From positions 10,904-53,141 of the forward strand of contig DGAU01000001.1 of the NCBI GenBank assembly GCA_002384055.1: a stretch of 42,238 nt of DNA, written 5' to 3'. Origin of the DNA: Flavobacteriaceae bacterium UBA4022. GTDB taxonomy: Bacteria > Bacteroidota > Bacteroidia > Flavobacteriales > Flavobacteriaceae. Below are positions 25,788 through 34,086 of this stretch, one piece after another (positions within the stretch are counted from its first letter, which is position 1; each line of letters starts with the position of its first letter). Both the position numbers and the translations under genes were made by a program. The notes under the pieces were generated by a model that had not been told where the DNA came from, did no database searches, and worked only from the letters and a program-made list of their open reading frames with translations.

Positions 25788-26570
25788 ATGGCAAAGAAAA
25801 CCGAAACCACTGTAGAAGAGAAGTTAAGAGCGTTATTCGACTTGCAACTAATTGATTCTCGTGTTGATGAAATCCGTAATGTACGTGGCGAACTTCCTCT
25901 AGAGGTTGAAGACCTCGCAGATGAAGTGGCGGGCATGAATGCCCGACTGGATAAATTAAACGCTAACCTTCAATTGAGTGAAGAAGGCGTGAAGGAAAAG
26001 AAAAACTTGATCGAAGAGGCTAAAGCCTTGATCAAAAAATATACCACGCAACAAGATAAGGTGCGCAACAATAGAGAATATAATAGCTTAAGCAAAGAGA
26101 TTGAATTTCAAGAATTAGAGATTCAATTGGCTGATAAGCAAATTCGTGAGCACCAAGCCCAAATGGAGCAAAAGACTGAGGTAATTCAAGAAACCAAAGA
26201 ACGTTTGGTCAAACGCGAAGAGCACTTGAAGCACAAACAAAGCGAGCTTGATGAAATTCTTGCAGAAACGCAAAAAGAAGAAGACGCCTTAATGAAGGAA
26301 TCTGAGAAATTCGCTAAGAATATTGAAGAGCGCCTCTTTAATGCATATAAGCGTATTCGTGGTAATGTTAAAAATGGCTTGGCTGTAGTCCCCGTTGAAC
26401 GTGGTGCCTCAGGCGGTTCGTTTTTCACCATCCCACCACAAGTGCAAATGGAAATTGCAGGACGCAAGAAAATAATTACCGATGAGCACAGTGGCCGAAT
26501 TTTGGTCGACCCTGCTTTAGCCGATGAAGAAAAAGTAAAAATGGCTCAGCTGTTTTCGAAAATAAAATAA
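25788..26570 (+). CDS. CT398-like coiled-coil protein with cysteine-less zinc ribbon
   Basis: This 260-residue cytoplasmic protein is mostly a long antiparallel coiled coil (about residues 10-190, rich in Glu, Lys and Gln). It is followed by the C-terminal region where the family has a C4 zinc ribbon. The flanks are intact (NGLAVVPVERG, TIPPQVQMEI, GRILVDPALA), but the four zinc cysteines are replaced: by alignment to the usual CGGC and CEYC, they are Ser208, Ser211, Asp232 and Ser235. It cannot bind zinc in the normal way. I start at the ATG at 25788 (MAKKTETT); an ATG at 25731 lies inside Nif3. A strong terminator follows. Confidence 0.85.
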   Translation: MAKKTETTVEEKLRALFDLQLIDSRVDEIRNVRGELPLEVEDLADEVAGMNARLDKLNANLQLSEEGVKEKKNLIEEAKALIKKYTTQQDKVRNNREYNSLSKEIEFQELEIQLADKQIREHQAQMEQKTEVIQETKERLVKREEHLKHKQSELDEILAETQKEEDALMKESEKFAKNIEERLFNAYKRIRGNVKNGLAVVPVERGASGGSFFTIPPQVQMEIAGRKKIITDEHSGRILVDPALADEEKVKMAQLFSKIK

Positions 26571-26579
26571 GCACACCGA

Positions 26580-26610
26580 AGCCTTCATCCACATGAAGGC
26601 TTTTTTTTTT
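26580..26610 (+). terminator. Intrinsic terminator after the coiled-coil protein gene
   Basis: AGCCTTCAT (26580-26588) pairs perfectly with ATGAAGGCT (26593-26601) around a 4-nt loop, followed by a run of ten T. Confidence 0.93.
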
Positions 26611-26638
26611 ACAATACAACTCAATACTTCCTGAACTC

Positions 26639-27298
26639 ATGAAGCGAATCATCTACTTCTTTTCCCTATTAGCGCTGTGTCAATTCAATGCCAGTTGTCA
26701 ATCTAACGGCCCTTCAAAAGCAGAGCAATCCGAAAACATGCAGCGCCTCGCTGCATTACAAAACAACTTTGACGTCGCTTATTTTGCCAGCGGTTGCTTC
26801 TGGTGTGTCGAAGCCATATACGAACGTTTGGATGGGGTTGAAGCAGTTATTTCGGGCTATAGTGGTGGTCATACCCAAAACCCAACCTACGACTCCAGCA
26901 ACACGGGACTCACCGGGCACGCCGAATCGGTTATGGTATTTTATCAGTCCGGTAAAATTAGTTTCCAGCAGTTACTAGAGGTCTATTTTGCCAGTCAAAA
27001 CATCAGTCAATTTAATGGCCAAGGGCCTGACAACGGACCACAATACAGAAGTATTTTATTTTATAAGACTGCAGAAGAAAAGGAGTTAATTGACCAAAAG
27101 ATCAAGGCTCTAGAGGCCGAATTAGGCAAAGGACGTGTGGCGGCAGAAGTGCTGCTGTTCGAAAAATTCTGGATCGGTGAAGATTACCACCAAGATTACG
27201 AACAAAAGCACCCCAATCACCCTTACATTCAGAACATTTCTGTTCCTCGTTTACAACGCGTGCAGGCCAAATTACCGGCACTCTTTAAGCAACATTAA
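26639..27298 (+). CDS. msrA: Peptide methionine-S-sulfoxide reductase, putative lipoprotein
   Basis: MsrA reduces the S-epimer of methionine sulfoxide in proteins. The 219-residue protein has the catalytic GCFWCVE with Cys53 as nucleophile, GYSGGHTQNPTY, TGHAESV, and EDYHQDY. The N-terminus is a signal peptide ending in FNASC, a good lipobox with Cys20, so this copy is probably lipid-anchored outside the cytoplasm and repairs envelope proteins. I see no MsrB domain. The gene sits between a strong terminator upstream and the convergent CDGSH gene, whose stop lies 5 bp away. Confidence 0.95.
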   Translation: MKRIIYFFSLLALCQFNASCQSNGPSKAEQSENMQRLAALQNNFDVAYFASGCFWCVEAIYERLDGVEAVISGYSGGHTQNPTYDSSNTGLTGHAESVMVFYQSGKISFQQLLEVYFASQNISQFNGQGPDNGPQYRSILFYKTAEEKELIDQKIKALEAELGKGRVAAEVLLFEKFWIGEDYHQDYEQKHPNHPYIQNISVPRLQRVQAKLPALFKQH

Positions 27299-27303
27299 GT
27301 GGT

Positions 27304-27483
27304 TTAAGCCTTGTGGCTTCCGTCACAAAAGGCGCCATTTCCGCTCTTACCACAACGACAGAAAGAACTGCGGCGTTCTCTTAACTCGATGGTTCCATCC
27401 GGATGGATGACTTCTACCGTTCCCTGAACGACAACAGGCCCATTCTCAATTAAATTGACTTGTATTTTTGATTGATTTTCCAT
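27304..27483 (-). CDS. CDGSH iron-sulfur domain protein, 59 residues
   Basis: This small gene is complete from ATG (27483) to TAA. The protein carries one CDGSH motif with the full ligand set for a 2Fe-2S cluster: Cys42, Cys44, Cys53 and His57 (C-x-C-x2-S-x5-C-D-G-S-H). Before it is a short beta segment (VEVIHPDGTIELRE). CDGSH proteins hold a labile, redox-active cluster; the physiological role of bacterial ones is mostly open. The usual Pro two residues before the third Cys is Ala here. It ends 5 bp from the convergent msrA stop; both could relate to redox stress, but that is inference. Confidence 0.88.
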   Translation of the reverse strand: MENQSKIQVNLIENGPVVVQGTVEVIHPDGTIELRERRSSFCRCGKSGNGAFCDGSHKA

Positions 27484-27620
27484 AGTTATTGCTTTTGATC
27501 TTGTCGTTTAAAGATTCATTAAAAATAGTAAAATTATGAGAGCATTTATAGATTGTTTACTTTTACTGAAGTCCGTCAATTCAAATGAGGGAAAATGAAC
27601 CTTCTGGGTAAATCAATACC

Positions 27621-28880
27621 ATGATCAAAAACAGCTTAGCATATGCGCAAGCCTGTGATGTGCAAGACCCCTTGCGGTCCTTTCGTGAGGCATTTCACTT
27701 TCCCGAGACCCCTCAGGGTGATCCCGTGGTCTACCTATGTGGCAATTCTTTAGGACTACAGCCTAAACAAACGGAACAATTCATCAAGGAAGAGCTCGAA
27801 TCGTGGCGCCGTTTGGGTGTCGATGGTCATACTGATGGAGCTCACCCGTGGCTGCCATATCATGAATTTTTGACTGAGCAAATGGCCGAAATTGTTGGCG
27901 CCAAATCCGGCGAGGTAGTGGTCATGAATGGTCTGACGGCCAATTTACACTTAATGATGGTGTCGTTTTATCGCCCAACACCAGAACGCTTTAAAATAAT
28001 CATCGAAAAAGATGCCTTTCCGAGTGACCGCTATGCGGTGGAGAGTCAATTGCGTTTTCATGGTTATGACCCTGCAGAGGCCCTGCTTTTGTGGGCCCCG
28101 GCACCCGGCGAGGATCTTTGCACACTCGCAGGCTTAACGGACCTCATGAAAGCACAAGGAAACCAAGTTGCATTGGTTTTGCTAGGCAACACAAACTACT
28201 ATACGGGACAAGCCTACCCGATAGGGCCGATTACCGATTTAGGACACAGACATGGGGCGCTGGTAGGGTTTGACTTAGCGCACGGCGCGGGCAACATCAT
28301 GCCGGATCTCCATAACAATGGTCCTGATTTTGCCGTTTGGTGTACCTACAAATATCTCAACAGTGGTCCAGGCAGTTTGGGCGGCATCTTCGTGCACGAG
28401 CGTCACGCCAATAACAAAACACTGCCCCGGTTTACCGGTTGGTGGGGACACAACAAAACAACACGGTTCAATATGCGCCATGATTTTGAGCCCATTTCTG
28501 GTGCTGAAGGCTGGCAATTGAGCAATCCTCCTATTTTATCCATGGCGGCCATACGGGCGTCTCTAGATTTGTTTCACCGCGCTTCAATGACACGCTTGCG
28601 CGCCAAATCAATGGAGCTGACCGGTTATTTAGAATACTTAATTGATGACTTGTCCTCTGACAAGATCAATGTGATCACCCCTAGAAATCCCAATGAAAGG
28701 GGCTGCCAATTATCGATACAGATCAAAAATAGCGACAAACAATTGCATGATGCGTTGACCCTAAGGGGCGTGGTCTGCGATTGGCGCGAGCCTGATGTGA
28801 TTCGCGTGGCTCCAACCCCAATGTACAACAGCTTTGAAGATGTTTATCTCTTTGTGGCGCATCTAAAAGCATGCCTCTAA
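27621..28880 (+). CDS. kynU: Kynureninase
   Basis: Kynureninase cleaves kynurenine or 3-hydroxykynurenine to (3-hydroxy)anthranilate and alanine. The 419-residue PLP enzyme shows YLCGNSLGLQPK, the HPW segment with LTANLHLMM, DLAHGAGN, and the Schiff-base Lys244 in WCTYKYLNSGPGS. The C-terminal region has GWWGHN and GWQLSNPPIL, all highly typical. It is the first gene of the kynurenine operon; kmo begins at its stop codon. The 137-bp upstream gap has no exact -7 box close to the start. A perfect box, TATTTTTG, sits at 27463-27470 inside the CDGSH gene and would give a leader of about 150 nt. Confidence 0.97.
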   Translation: MIKNSLAYAQACDVQDPLRSFREAFHFPETPQGDPVVYLCGNSLGLQPKQTEQFIKEELESWRRLGVDGHTDGAHPWLPYHEFLTEQMAEIVGAKSGEVVVMNGLTANLHLMMVSFYRPTPERFKIIIEKDAFPSDRYAVESQLRFHGYDPAEALLLWAPAPGEDLCTLAGLTDLMKAQGNQVALVLLGNTNYYTGQAYPIGPITDLGHRHGALVGFDLAHGAGNIMPDLHNNGPDFAVWCTYKYLNSGPGSLGGIFVHERHANNKTLPRFTGWWGHNKTTRFNMRHDFEPISGAEGWQLSNPPILSMAAIRASLDLFHRASMTRLRAKSMELTGYLEYLIDDLSSDKINVITPRNPNERGCQLSIQIKNSDKQLHDALTLRGVVCDWREPDVIRVAPTPMYNSFEDVYLFVAHLKACL

Positions 28881-30277
28881 TGAAAAAAGACCATATATTA
28901 ATTGTCGGCGCAGGCCTTTGCGGGAGCTTACTAGCCCTTAGGCTTGGTCAACGGGGATACTCGGTTACCCTGGTCGAAAAAAGACCTGATTTACGTCTTC
29001 ATCCCCTTGATGCGGGTCGATCCATCAATTTAGCACTGAGTGAGCGTGGGCTCAAAGCCCTCAATCATGTGGGACTCAATGACAAAGTTAGAGCCCTTTG
29101 CATTCCCATGAGCGGTCGCATGATCCATCAAAATCAGACTGCGCCTTTTTTTAGCCCCTACAGCGGCCGGCCGGATACAGCCATAAACTCCATTTCACGA
29201 CCGGGACTCAATGCCCTGCTTTTGAATGAAGTCGAAGCGCTGCCGAACATTACATTAAAGTTTAATCTCTCTTGCCTATCTGTGGCACTGGAAAACGGCT
29301 CAGCAACATTTATAGACAATCAACAGCAAGAGATCACATTAACCGGCGATATTTTGATCGGGACCGATGGTGCTGGGTCTAAAGTGCGCCAAAGTATGTT
29401 TGCCGCACCAGGATTGCGCTTTAGCTTTTCACAACAATGGTTGAGTCATGGTTATAAGGAACTGGAAATCCCAGCAGGACCAAATGGATCGTACCTTATG
29501 AACCCTGAAGCCCTTCATATATGGCCTAGAGGTAAAGACATGCTCATCGCCTTACCCAACCTCAACGGTAGTTTTACCGTTACCCTATTTATGAGTTATG
29601 CCGATCAGCCCTATGGATTTGATCACTTGACACAGCCTGAGGCCATCGCAGATTATTTCAAAACACAATATCCCGACACCCTGGCCCTGATGCCAGATCT
29701 AGTAGCGCAATACCAAAAGAATCCTACGGGCGGATTGGGCACGATCCGCTGCAGCCCTTGGCATTGCCATGGAAAAACGCTCATCATGGGCGATGCGGCG
29801 CATGCCATCGTTCCTTTTTATGGACAAGGCATGAATGCCTCTTTTGAAGATGTATTGGTCTTTGATCAAGTTTTAGATCAGGACCATACCAATTGGCCCG
29901 AACGTTTTGCCGCCTTTGAGCAGGCACGAAAACTCAATACCGACGCTATTGCTGATCTGGCCTTGGACAACTTTCATGAAATGAAAGAACATACAGCCGA
30001 TCCTTTATTTCAACAAAAAAGACAACTCGAAGTCGCCTTTGAAACAGAACTTCCTCAGCACTATGCTAGTAAATATTCATTGGTGACCTTTCATGCCGAC
30101 ATCCCTTACCACCAAGCAATGCAACTTGGGCGGGCGCAAGACAAGGCCATTTTATCTTTGTTAGAGGAACAACAATTGCCTGCAGACCTGCCTTTAGAAG
30201 AGCGTTATCAAAGGGTCGAAAAAAGAACACAGCAGCTTTTAGCACAAAAACCTACCCTTAAACACACTTCTTTATGA
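28880..30277 (+). CDS. kmo: Kynurenine 3-monooxygenase
   Basis: KMO is an FAD-dependent hydroxylase that converts kynurenine to 3-hydroxykynurenine with NADPH and O2. The 465-residue protein has the dinucleotide-binding ILIVGAGLCGSLLALRL, the class A monooxygenase DG motif region (IGTDGAGSKVR) and GDAAHAIVPFYGQGMNASFED, the FAD-ribityl signature. A C-terminal helical segment may contact the membrane. I start at the ATG at 28880, which overlaps the kynU stop by one base (TAATG); an ATG at 28871 would add three residues. Its stop overlaps the next gene by 4 bp (ATGA). Confidence 0.95.
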   Translation: MKKDHILIVGAGLCGSLLALRLGQRGYSVTLVEKRPDLRLHPLDAGRSINLALSERGLKALNHVGLNDKVRALCIPMSGRMIHQNQTAPFFSPYSGRPDTAINSISRPGLNALLLNEVEALPNITLKFNLSCLSVALENGSATFIDNQQQEITLTGDILIGTDGAGSKVRQSMFAAPGLRFSFSQQWLSHGYKELEIPAGPNGSYLMNPEALHIWPRGKDMLIALPNLNGSFTVTLFMSYADQPYGFDHLTQPEAIADYFKTQYPDTLALMPDLVAQYQKNPTGGLGTIRCSPWHCHGKTLIMGDAAHAIVPFYGQGMNASFEDVLVFDQVLDQDHTNWPERFAAFEQARKLNTDAIADLALDNFHEMKEHTADPLFQQKRQLEVAFETELPQHYASKYSLVTFHADIPYHQAMQLGRAQDKAILSLLEEQQLPADLPLEERYQRVEKRTQQLLAQKPTLKHTSL

Positions 30278-30699
30278 CTGGATCAGAAAACAAATTAATC
30301 GCTGGCAAAGCAAGCCCAAGAGGAGCCTACCCGCACATCAAAAGGGTTGGGGATTTTATTTACATCAGTGGCACGAGTTCACGTCTGCCTGACAATTCAT
30401 TTGCCGGTGTTCATAAAGTCGATGTCATGGGTACCATGTCCTTGGACATTAAAGAGCAAACCAAAGCGGTTTTGGAGAACATCAAAGACTACCTCGCTAC
30501 TGTAGACGCCAACATGGAGGATCTTGTGGACCTGACGACATTTTTGGTCAACATGAATGATTTTGCGGGTTACAACGAAGTCTATGCGCAGTATTTTAGT
30601 CATGAAAGCGGGCCTGCCCGCACGACCGTTGCGGTACACCAACTGCCCCATCCGCATCTTTTGATCGAAATTAAAGCAATGGCTTACAAACCAATTTAA
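30274..30699 (+). CDS. 2-aminomuconate deaminase, RidA family
   Basis: This 141-residue Rid-superfamily protein has GKASPRGAYPHIKRVGDFIYISGTSS split over its first 50 residues, then QTKAVLENIKDYL, the active-site Arg in GPARTTVAVHQLPHP, and the C-terminal acid in EIKAMAY. The stretch PRGAYPHIKR with SGTSSR and LPHPHLLIEIK matches what I recall of the AmnD/NbaF aminomuconate deaminases rather than the general RidA enamine hydrolase. It hydrolyses 2-aminomuconate to 4-oxalocrotonate and ammonia, which fits its place between kmo and the semialdehyde dehydrogenase. Confidence 0.88.
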   Translation: MTGSENKLIAGKASPRGAYPHIKRVGDFIYISGTSSRLPDNSFAGVHKVDVMGTMSLDIKEQTKAVLENIKDYLATVDANMEDLVDLTTFLVNMNDFAGYNEVYAQYFSHESGPARTTVAVHQLPHPHLLIEIKAMAYKPI

Positions 30700-30700
30700 G

Positions 30701-32149
30701 ATGTTACGGATTCAAAATTTCATCAACGGCACGTTTACCGATCCCGCTAACGGTCAGTACCTGGACAATATTGACCCGAGTTGCGGCGCCGTATATGGCA
30801 CCATTCCCGATAGCGACCACACAGATATCGAAGCTGCCTATCAAGCGGGGCAAGGTGCTTTTGATTCGTGGCGTCAGACCACACTAGAACAACGCAGCCG
30901 GATCTTACTTAAGATAGCTGATTTGATCGAAGCACAAGCTGAGGAATTGGCCAAAGCTGAATCCAAAGACAATGGCAAACCCTTGCAACTGGCCATGAGT
31001 GTGGATATCCCTCGTGCAGCGGCTAACTTTAGATTTTTTGGGCACGCCATCACACAGTTCGCTAGCGAATCTCACGAAAGTGTTGGTCATGATTCTATTA
31101 ATTTTACTTTAAGACACCCCATTGGCGTGGTGGGCTGTATTTCTCCATGGAACTTACCACTGTATTTGTTTACCTGGAAAATTGCGCCTGCAATCGCGGC
31201 AGGAAATACCGTAGTGGCAAAACCCAGCGAAATCACACCGGCCACGGCATATTTATTGGCCAATATCGTGCAACAAGCTGGCCTTCCTGACGGCGTATTG
31301 AACATTGTACACGGCACCGGACCTCGGACAGGACAGGCCATTATAGAACATCCGGGTATTAAAGCCATTTCGTTTACTGGAGGCACCAAAACAGGGGCTC
31401 ATATAGCGCAAACGGCAGCGCCCATGTTTAAAAAATTGTCGTTAGAGCTTGGGGGTAAAAATCCTAACATCATTTTTGCAGATTGTGCTTACGACAAAAT
31501 GCTCGAAGTGACCCTGCGCTCTTCATTTGCCAATCAAGGCCAAATTTGCCTGTGCGGGAGCCGTATTTTTGTCGAAGCCCCGATATATGAGCAATTTAAA
31601 AAAGACTTTGTGGCACGCGTGGGTGCTTTAAAAGTAGGTCATCCCCTTGATGATGTCCAACTAGGCGCGGTAGTTTCTGAGGCCCATCGCGATAAAATTC
31701 TGCGGTATATCGCATTGGCTCAAGAAGAAGGTGGACGCATCCTTACAGGAGGTCACCGCGTGGTGGTGCCAGGTCACCAGGATGGGTTTTATTTGGCCCC
31801 TACTGTGATCGAAGTCGATAGAGCAGATTGCCGGGTCAATCAAGAAGAAATTTTTGGTCCCGTGGTGACCCTCATGCCTTTCGAGCATGAAACTGAAGTA
31901 TTGCATTACGCCAACGACATTCCTTACGGATTATCGGCCAGTGTATGGACTTCTAATTTGGACTGTTCCATGCGCATGAGCCAATCCCTACAGGCGGGTA
32001 TTGTTTGGATCAATACATGGATGAATCGCGATCTTCGGACGCCTTTTGGCGGTATTAAAGCAAGTGGTGTAGGACGCGAGGGAGGGTTCGAAGCCCTGCG
32101 CTTCTTTACGGAGGCCAAAAACGTTTGTATCACTTATAACACAAAATAA
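30701..32149 (+). CDS. 2-aminomuconate-6-semialdehyde dehydrogenase
   Basis: This 482-residue NAD-dependent aldehyde dehydrogenase has the oxyanion Asn in ISPWNLPLY, NAD-binding KPSEITP and SFTGGTKTG, the catalytic Glu in LELGGKNPN, and the nucleophile Cys283 in GQICLCGSR. The C-terminal FGGIKASGVGREGG is also present. By sequence it belongs to the broad ALDH family; its substrate is inferred from position, next to the aminomuconate deaminase and ACMSD. Oxidation of 2-aminomuconate 6-semialdehyde to 2-aminomuconate is the step needed between them. The SDR gene starts directly after its stop. Confidence 0.88.
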   Translation: MLRIQNFINGTFTDPANGQYLDNIDPSCGAVYGTIPDSDHTDIEAAYQAGQGAFDSWRQTTLEQRSRILLKIADLIEAQAEELAKAESKDNGKPLQLAMSVDIPRAAANFRFFGHAITQFASESHESVGHDSINFTLRHPIGVVGCISPWNLPLYLFTWKIAPAIAAGNTVVAKPSEITPATAYLLANIVQQAGLPDGVLNIVHGTGPRTGQAIIEHPGIKAISFTGGTKTGAHIAQTAAPMFKKLSLELGGKNPNIIFADCAYDKMLEVTLRSSFANQGQICLCGSRIFVEAPIYEQFKKDFVARVGALKVGHPLDDVQLGAVVSEAHRDKILRYIALAQEEGGRILTGGHRVVVPGHQDGFYLAPTVIEVDRADCRVNQEEIFGPVVTLMPFEHETEVLHYANDIPYGLSASVWTSNLDCSMRMSQSLQAGIVWINTWMNRDLRTPFGGIKASGVGREGGFEALRFFTEAKNVCITYNTK

Positions 32150-32935
32150 ATGGATCTTAGTATCATCAATAAAAAAGCCCTTGTATGTGGTGGCTCTGCA
32201 GGAATCGGCCGAGCAGCGGCCATTGAACTCGCGGCTCTTGGAGCCAACGTGACCCTCATGGCGAGGAATCCAGAAAAACTCAAAGCCGTCCATGACGCAT
32301 TACCCAATAATGGCCATCAGAGCCATGGGATGGTTGCGGTAGATTTTAGTGATCTGGAGGCATTCACTAGTGCCGTCAAGCAACTGGCCAACACAGAACC
32401 CTTTGAGATCTTAATCAACAACACAGGAGGCCCCAAAGGAGGTGCTGCATTAGCTGCCGCTCCAAAGGCCTATGCCGATGCTTTTGCGCAACACCTGCTG
32501 TGTAATCAGGTTTTGGTTCAGGCATTGGTCCCGGGCATGAAAGCCAAAGGTTATGGACGAATCATTAACGTGATTTCGACCTCAGTGAAGCAACCTATAG
32601 AAAATCTCGGGGTAAGCAATACCATCCGAGGAGCGGTAGCCAATTGGAGCAAAACCTTATCCACCGAATTAGGCCCCTTTGGCATTACGGTCAATAACGT
32701 CTTGCCTGGATTTACCCAAACCGATCGCTTACAAGACATCGTAAACGGGGCCGCGACGCGCTTGAACAAAACCCCAGAAGAAGCCGCTGAATTTATGCGG
32801 TCAATAGTACCTGCAAGACGTTTTGCTGCCCCAGAAGAAATTGCCTTTAGTATTGCGTTTCTAGCAAGCCCTGCTGCAGGCTACATTAATGGAATTAATT
32901 TACCCGTCGATGGGGGGCGCACAAAATCTTTGTAA
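32150..32935 (+). CDS. SDR-family protein with atypical active site
   Basis: This 261-residue Rossmann protein resembles FabG-like short-chain dehydrogenases. It has the nucleotide motif GGSAGIG, NNTGG instead of NNAG, and a C-terminal LPVDGG. The catalytic tetrad is not canonical: Ser143 (in VISTS) is kept, but where Tyr-x3-Lys is expected there is Ser156-N-T-I-Arg160. I recall a divergent BKR-like SDR subgroup described as lacking the normal catalytic tetrad, and this looks like one. Its place between the aldehyde dehydrogenase and ACMSD genes implies a role in tryptophan catabolism, but the reaction is unknown. Confidence 0.8.
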   Translation: MDLSIINKKALVCGGSAGIGRAAAIELAALGANVTLMARNPEKLKAVHDALPNNGHQSHGMVAVDFSDLEAFTSAVKQLANTEPFEILINNTGGPKGGAALAAAPKAYADAFAQHLLCNQVLVQALVPGMKAKGYGRIINVISTSVKQPIENLGVSNTIRGAVANWSKTLSTELGPFGITVNNVLPGFTQTDRLQDIVNGAATRLNKTPEEAAEFMRSIVPARRFAAPEEIAFSIAFLASPAAGYINGINLPVDGGRTKSL

Positions 32936-33003
32936 CTTTACCCTAAGTCAAGAATTTAAGATTCCTAAACTAGGGCCCTTATCGCCACTGACTTTTATTG
33001 AAT

Positions 33004-34086
33004 ATGACCAGGAAATTACGCATTAACGGACATTCACACCTTCTGCCTTATCCAGAAGAAATACCTGCCTTTATGAAGGACAAAGGTATATTTTGGGTGG
33101 ATAAAGAGCGGAAATACATGCTGCAAAAGGATTGGAGCCGACCCGTGACCGATTCAAGTTTTTTCCTAGACGAGAAGCTCGAATGGATGGAGCGCTTCAA
33201 AATCGATCATGCCGTGGTATTGAATCTTTCACAACTTTACGGTAATGGATTGCGTCTTGAGGAAATGAAACAAGCCTTACGCTTTCAAAATGATTTTAAT
33301 GCCCGTATTCAACAGGATTATGCCCAAAAGTTTACTTGTGGATTTGTGGTGCACCCGGGATTTGTGCGTGGTGCCTTATGGGAAATACAGCGTTGTGTCG
33401 AAGAATTGGGTTTAAAACTTTTGTGTCTGCCCACCCACTATATGGATACGATCGGGACCTGGAGAAGTATCTTTGATCCAGAAAACGAACCAATATTTGA
33501 ATTGGCCTCTGAGTATAGTCTAGCGGTAGAAATTCATCCCTATGATGGGGAGAAATTCATTAAACTCGAAAATACTGCTTGGCGTTTTCATCTGATTTGG
33601 ATGCTGGCGCAATGTGCTGATGCCTATCACTTTTTTACCCTCAATGGCTATGCCGATAAATACCCCAATATGCGCACCTGTTTTGCCCATGGAGGACAAT
33701 TGGCCCAGATCAATTTAGGACGCCGCATACAAGGCTTTGATGGCCGCCCAGATCTCTTTGAAGGCAAAACCCATCCACGCAAAAGTGTCGGCCACAAAAA
33801 CATCTTTTTTGACACCTTGGTTCATGACACGGGTTCACTGGAACTTTTGATCAAAAATCAAGGTAGTACGCAGGTCTTGATGGGGCTCGACGACCCCTAT
33901 CCCCTTGGTGAGATGGAAAGCATCCCGCAATCCTCCTATCCAGGCAAGATATTGGATCTGGCGCAAAACCAAGGACTATTGAATCAGGAGCAATACGACG
34001 CGATTTGGTCTGATAATGTATTGCAGTGGTTGTTTGGCAATGACCAAGCACAGAAGGATGTTCTGATTAAAAAAATTCTAGGCTAA
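33004..34086 (+). CDS. 2-amino-3-carboxymuconate-6-semialdehyde decarboxylase (ACMSD)
   Basis: ACMSD is a zinc amidohydrolase-fold enzyme that decarboxylates the ring-opened product of 3-hydroxyanthranilate and so diverts it from spontaneous quinolinate formation. The 360-residue protein shows the metal ligands His10 and His12 (GHSH), His178 (EIHPYD), His229 (FAHGG) and an Asp at 296/297 (GLDDPYPLGE). These are at almost the same numbers as in the Pseudomonas enzyme. I use the ATG at 33004; a TTG two codons earlier is less likely. The 68-bp gap before it holds no gene. It ends in a TAATG overlap with the O-methyltransferase. Confidence 0.95.
   Translation: MTRKLRINGHSHLLPYPEEIPAFMKDKGIFWVDKERKYMLQKDWSRPVTDSSFFLDEKLEWMERFKIDHAVVLNLSQLYGNGLRLEEMKQALRFQNDFNARIQQDYAQKFTCGFVVHPGFVRGALWEIQRCVEELGLKLLCLPTHYMDTIGTWRSIFDPENEPIFELASEYSLAVEIHPYDGEKFIKLENTAWRFHLIWMLAQCADAYHFFTLNGYADKYPNMRTCFAHGGQLAQINLGRRIQGFDGRPDLFEGKTHPRKSVGHKNIFFDTLVHDTGSLELLIKNQGSTQVLMGLDDPYPLGEMESIPQSSYPGKILDLAQNQGLLNQEQYDAIWSDNVLQWLFGNDQAQKDVLIKKILG

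Noticed and set aside
32936..33003. Remnant of a 3-hydroxyanthranilate dioxygenase gene between the SDR and ACMSD genes
   Set aside because: Only 68 bp, with no readable trace of cupin motifs; nothing supports a pseudogene.
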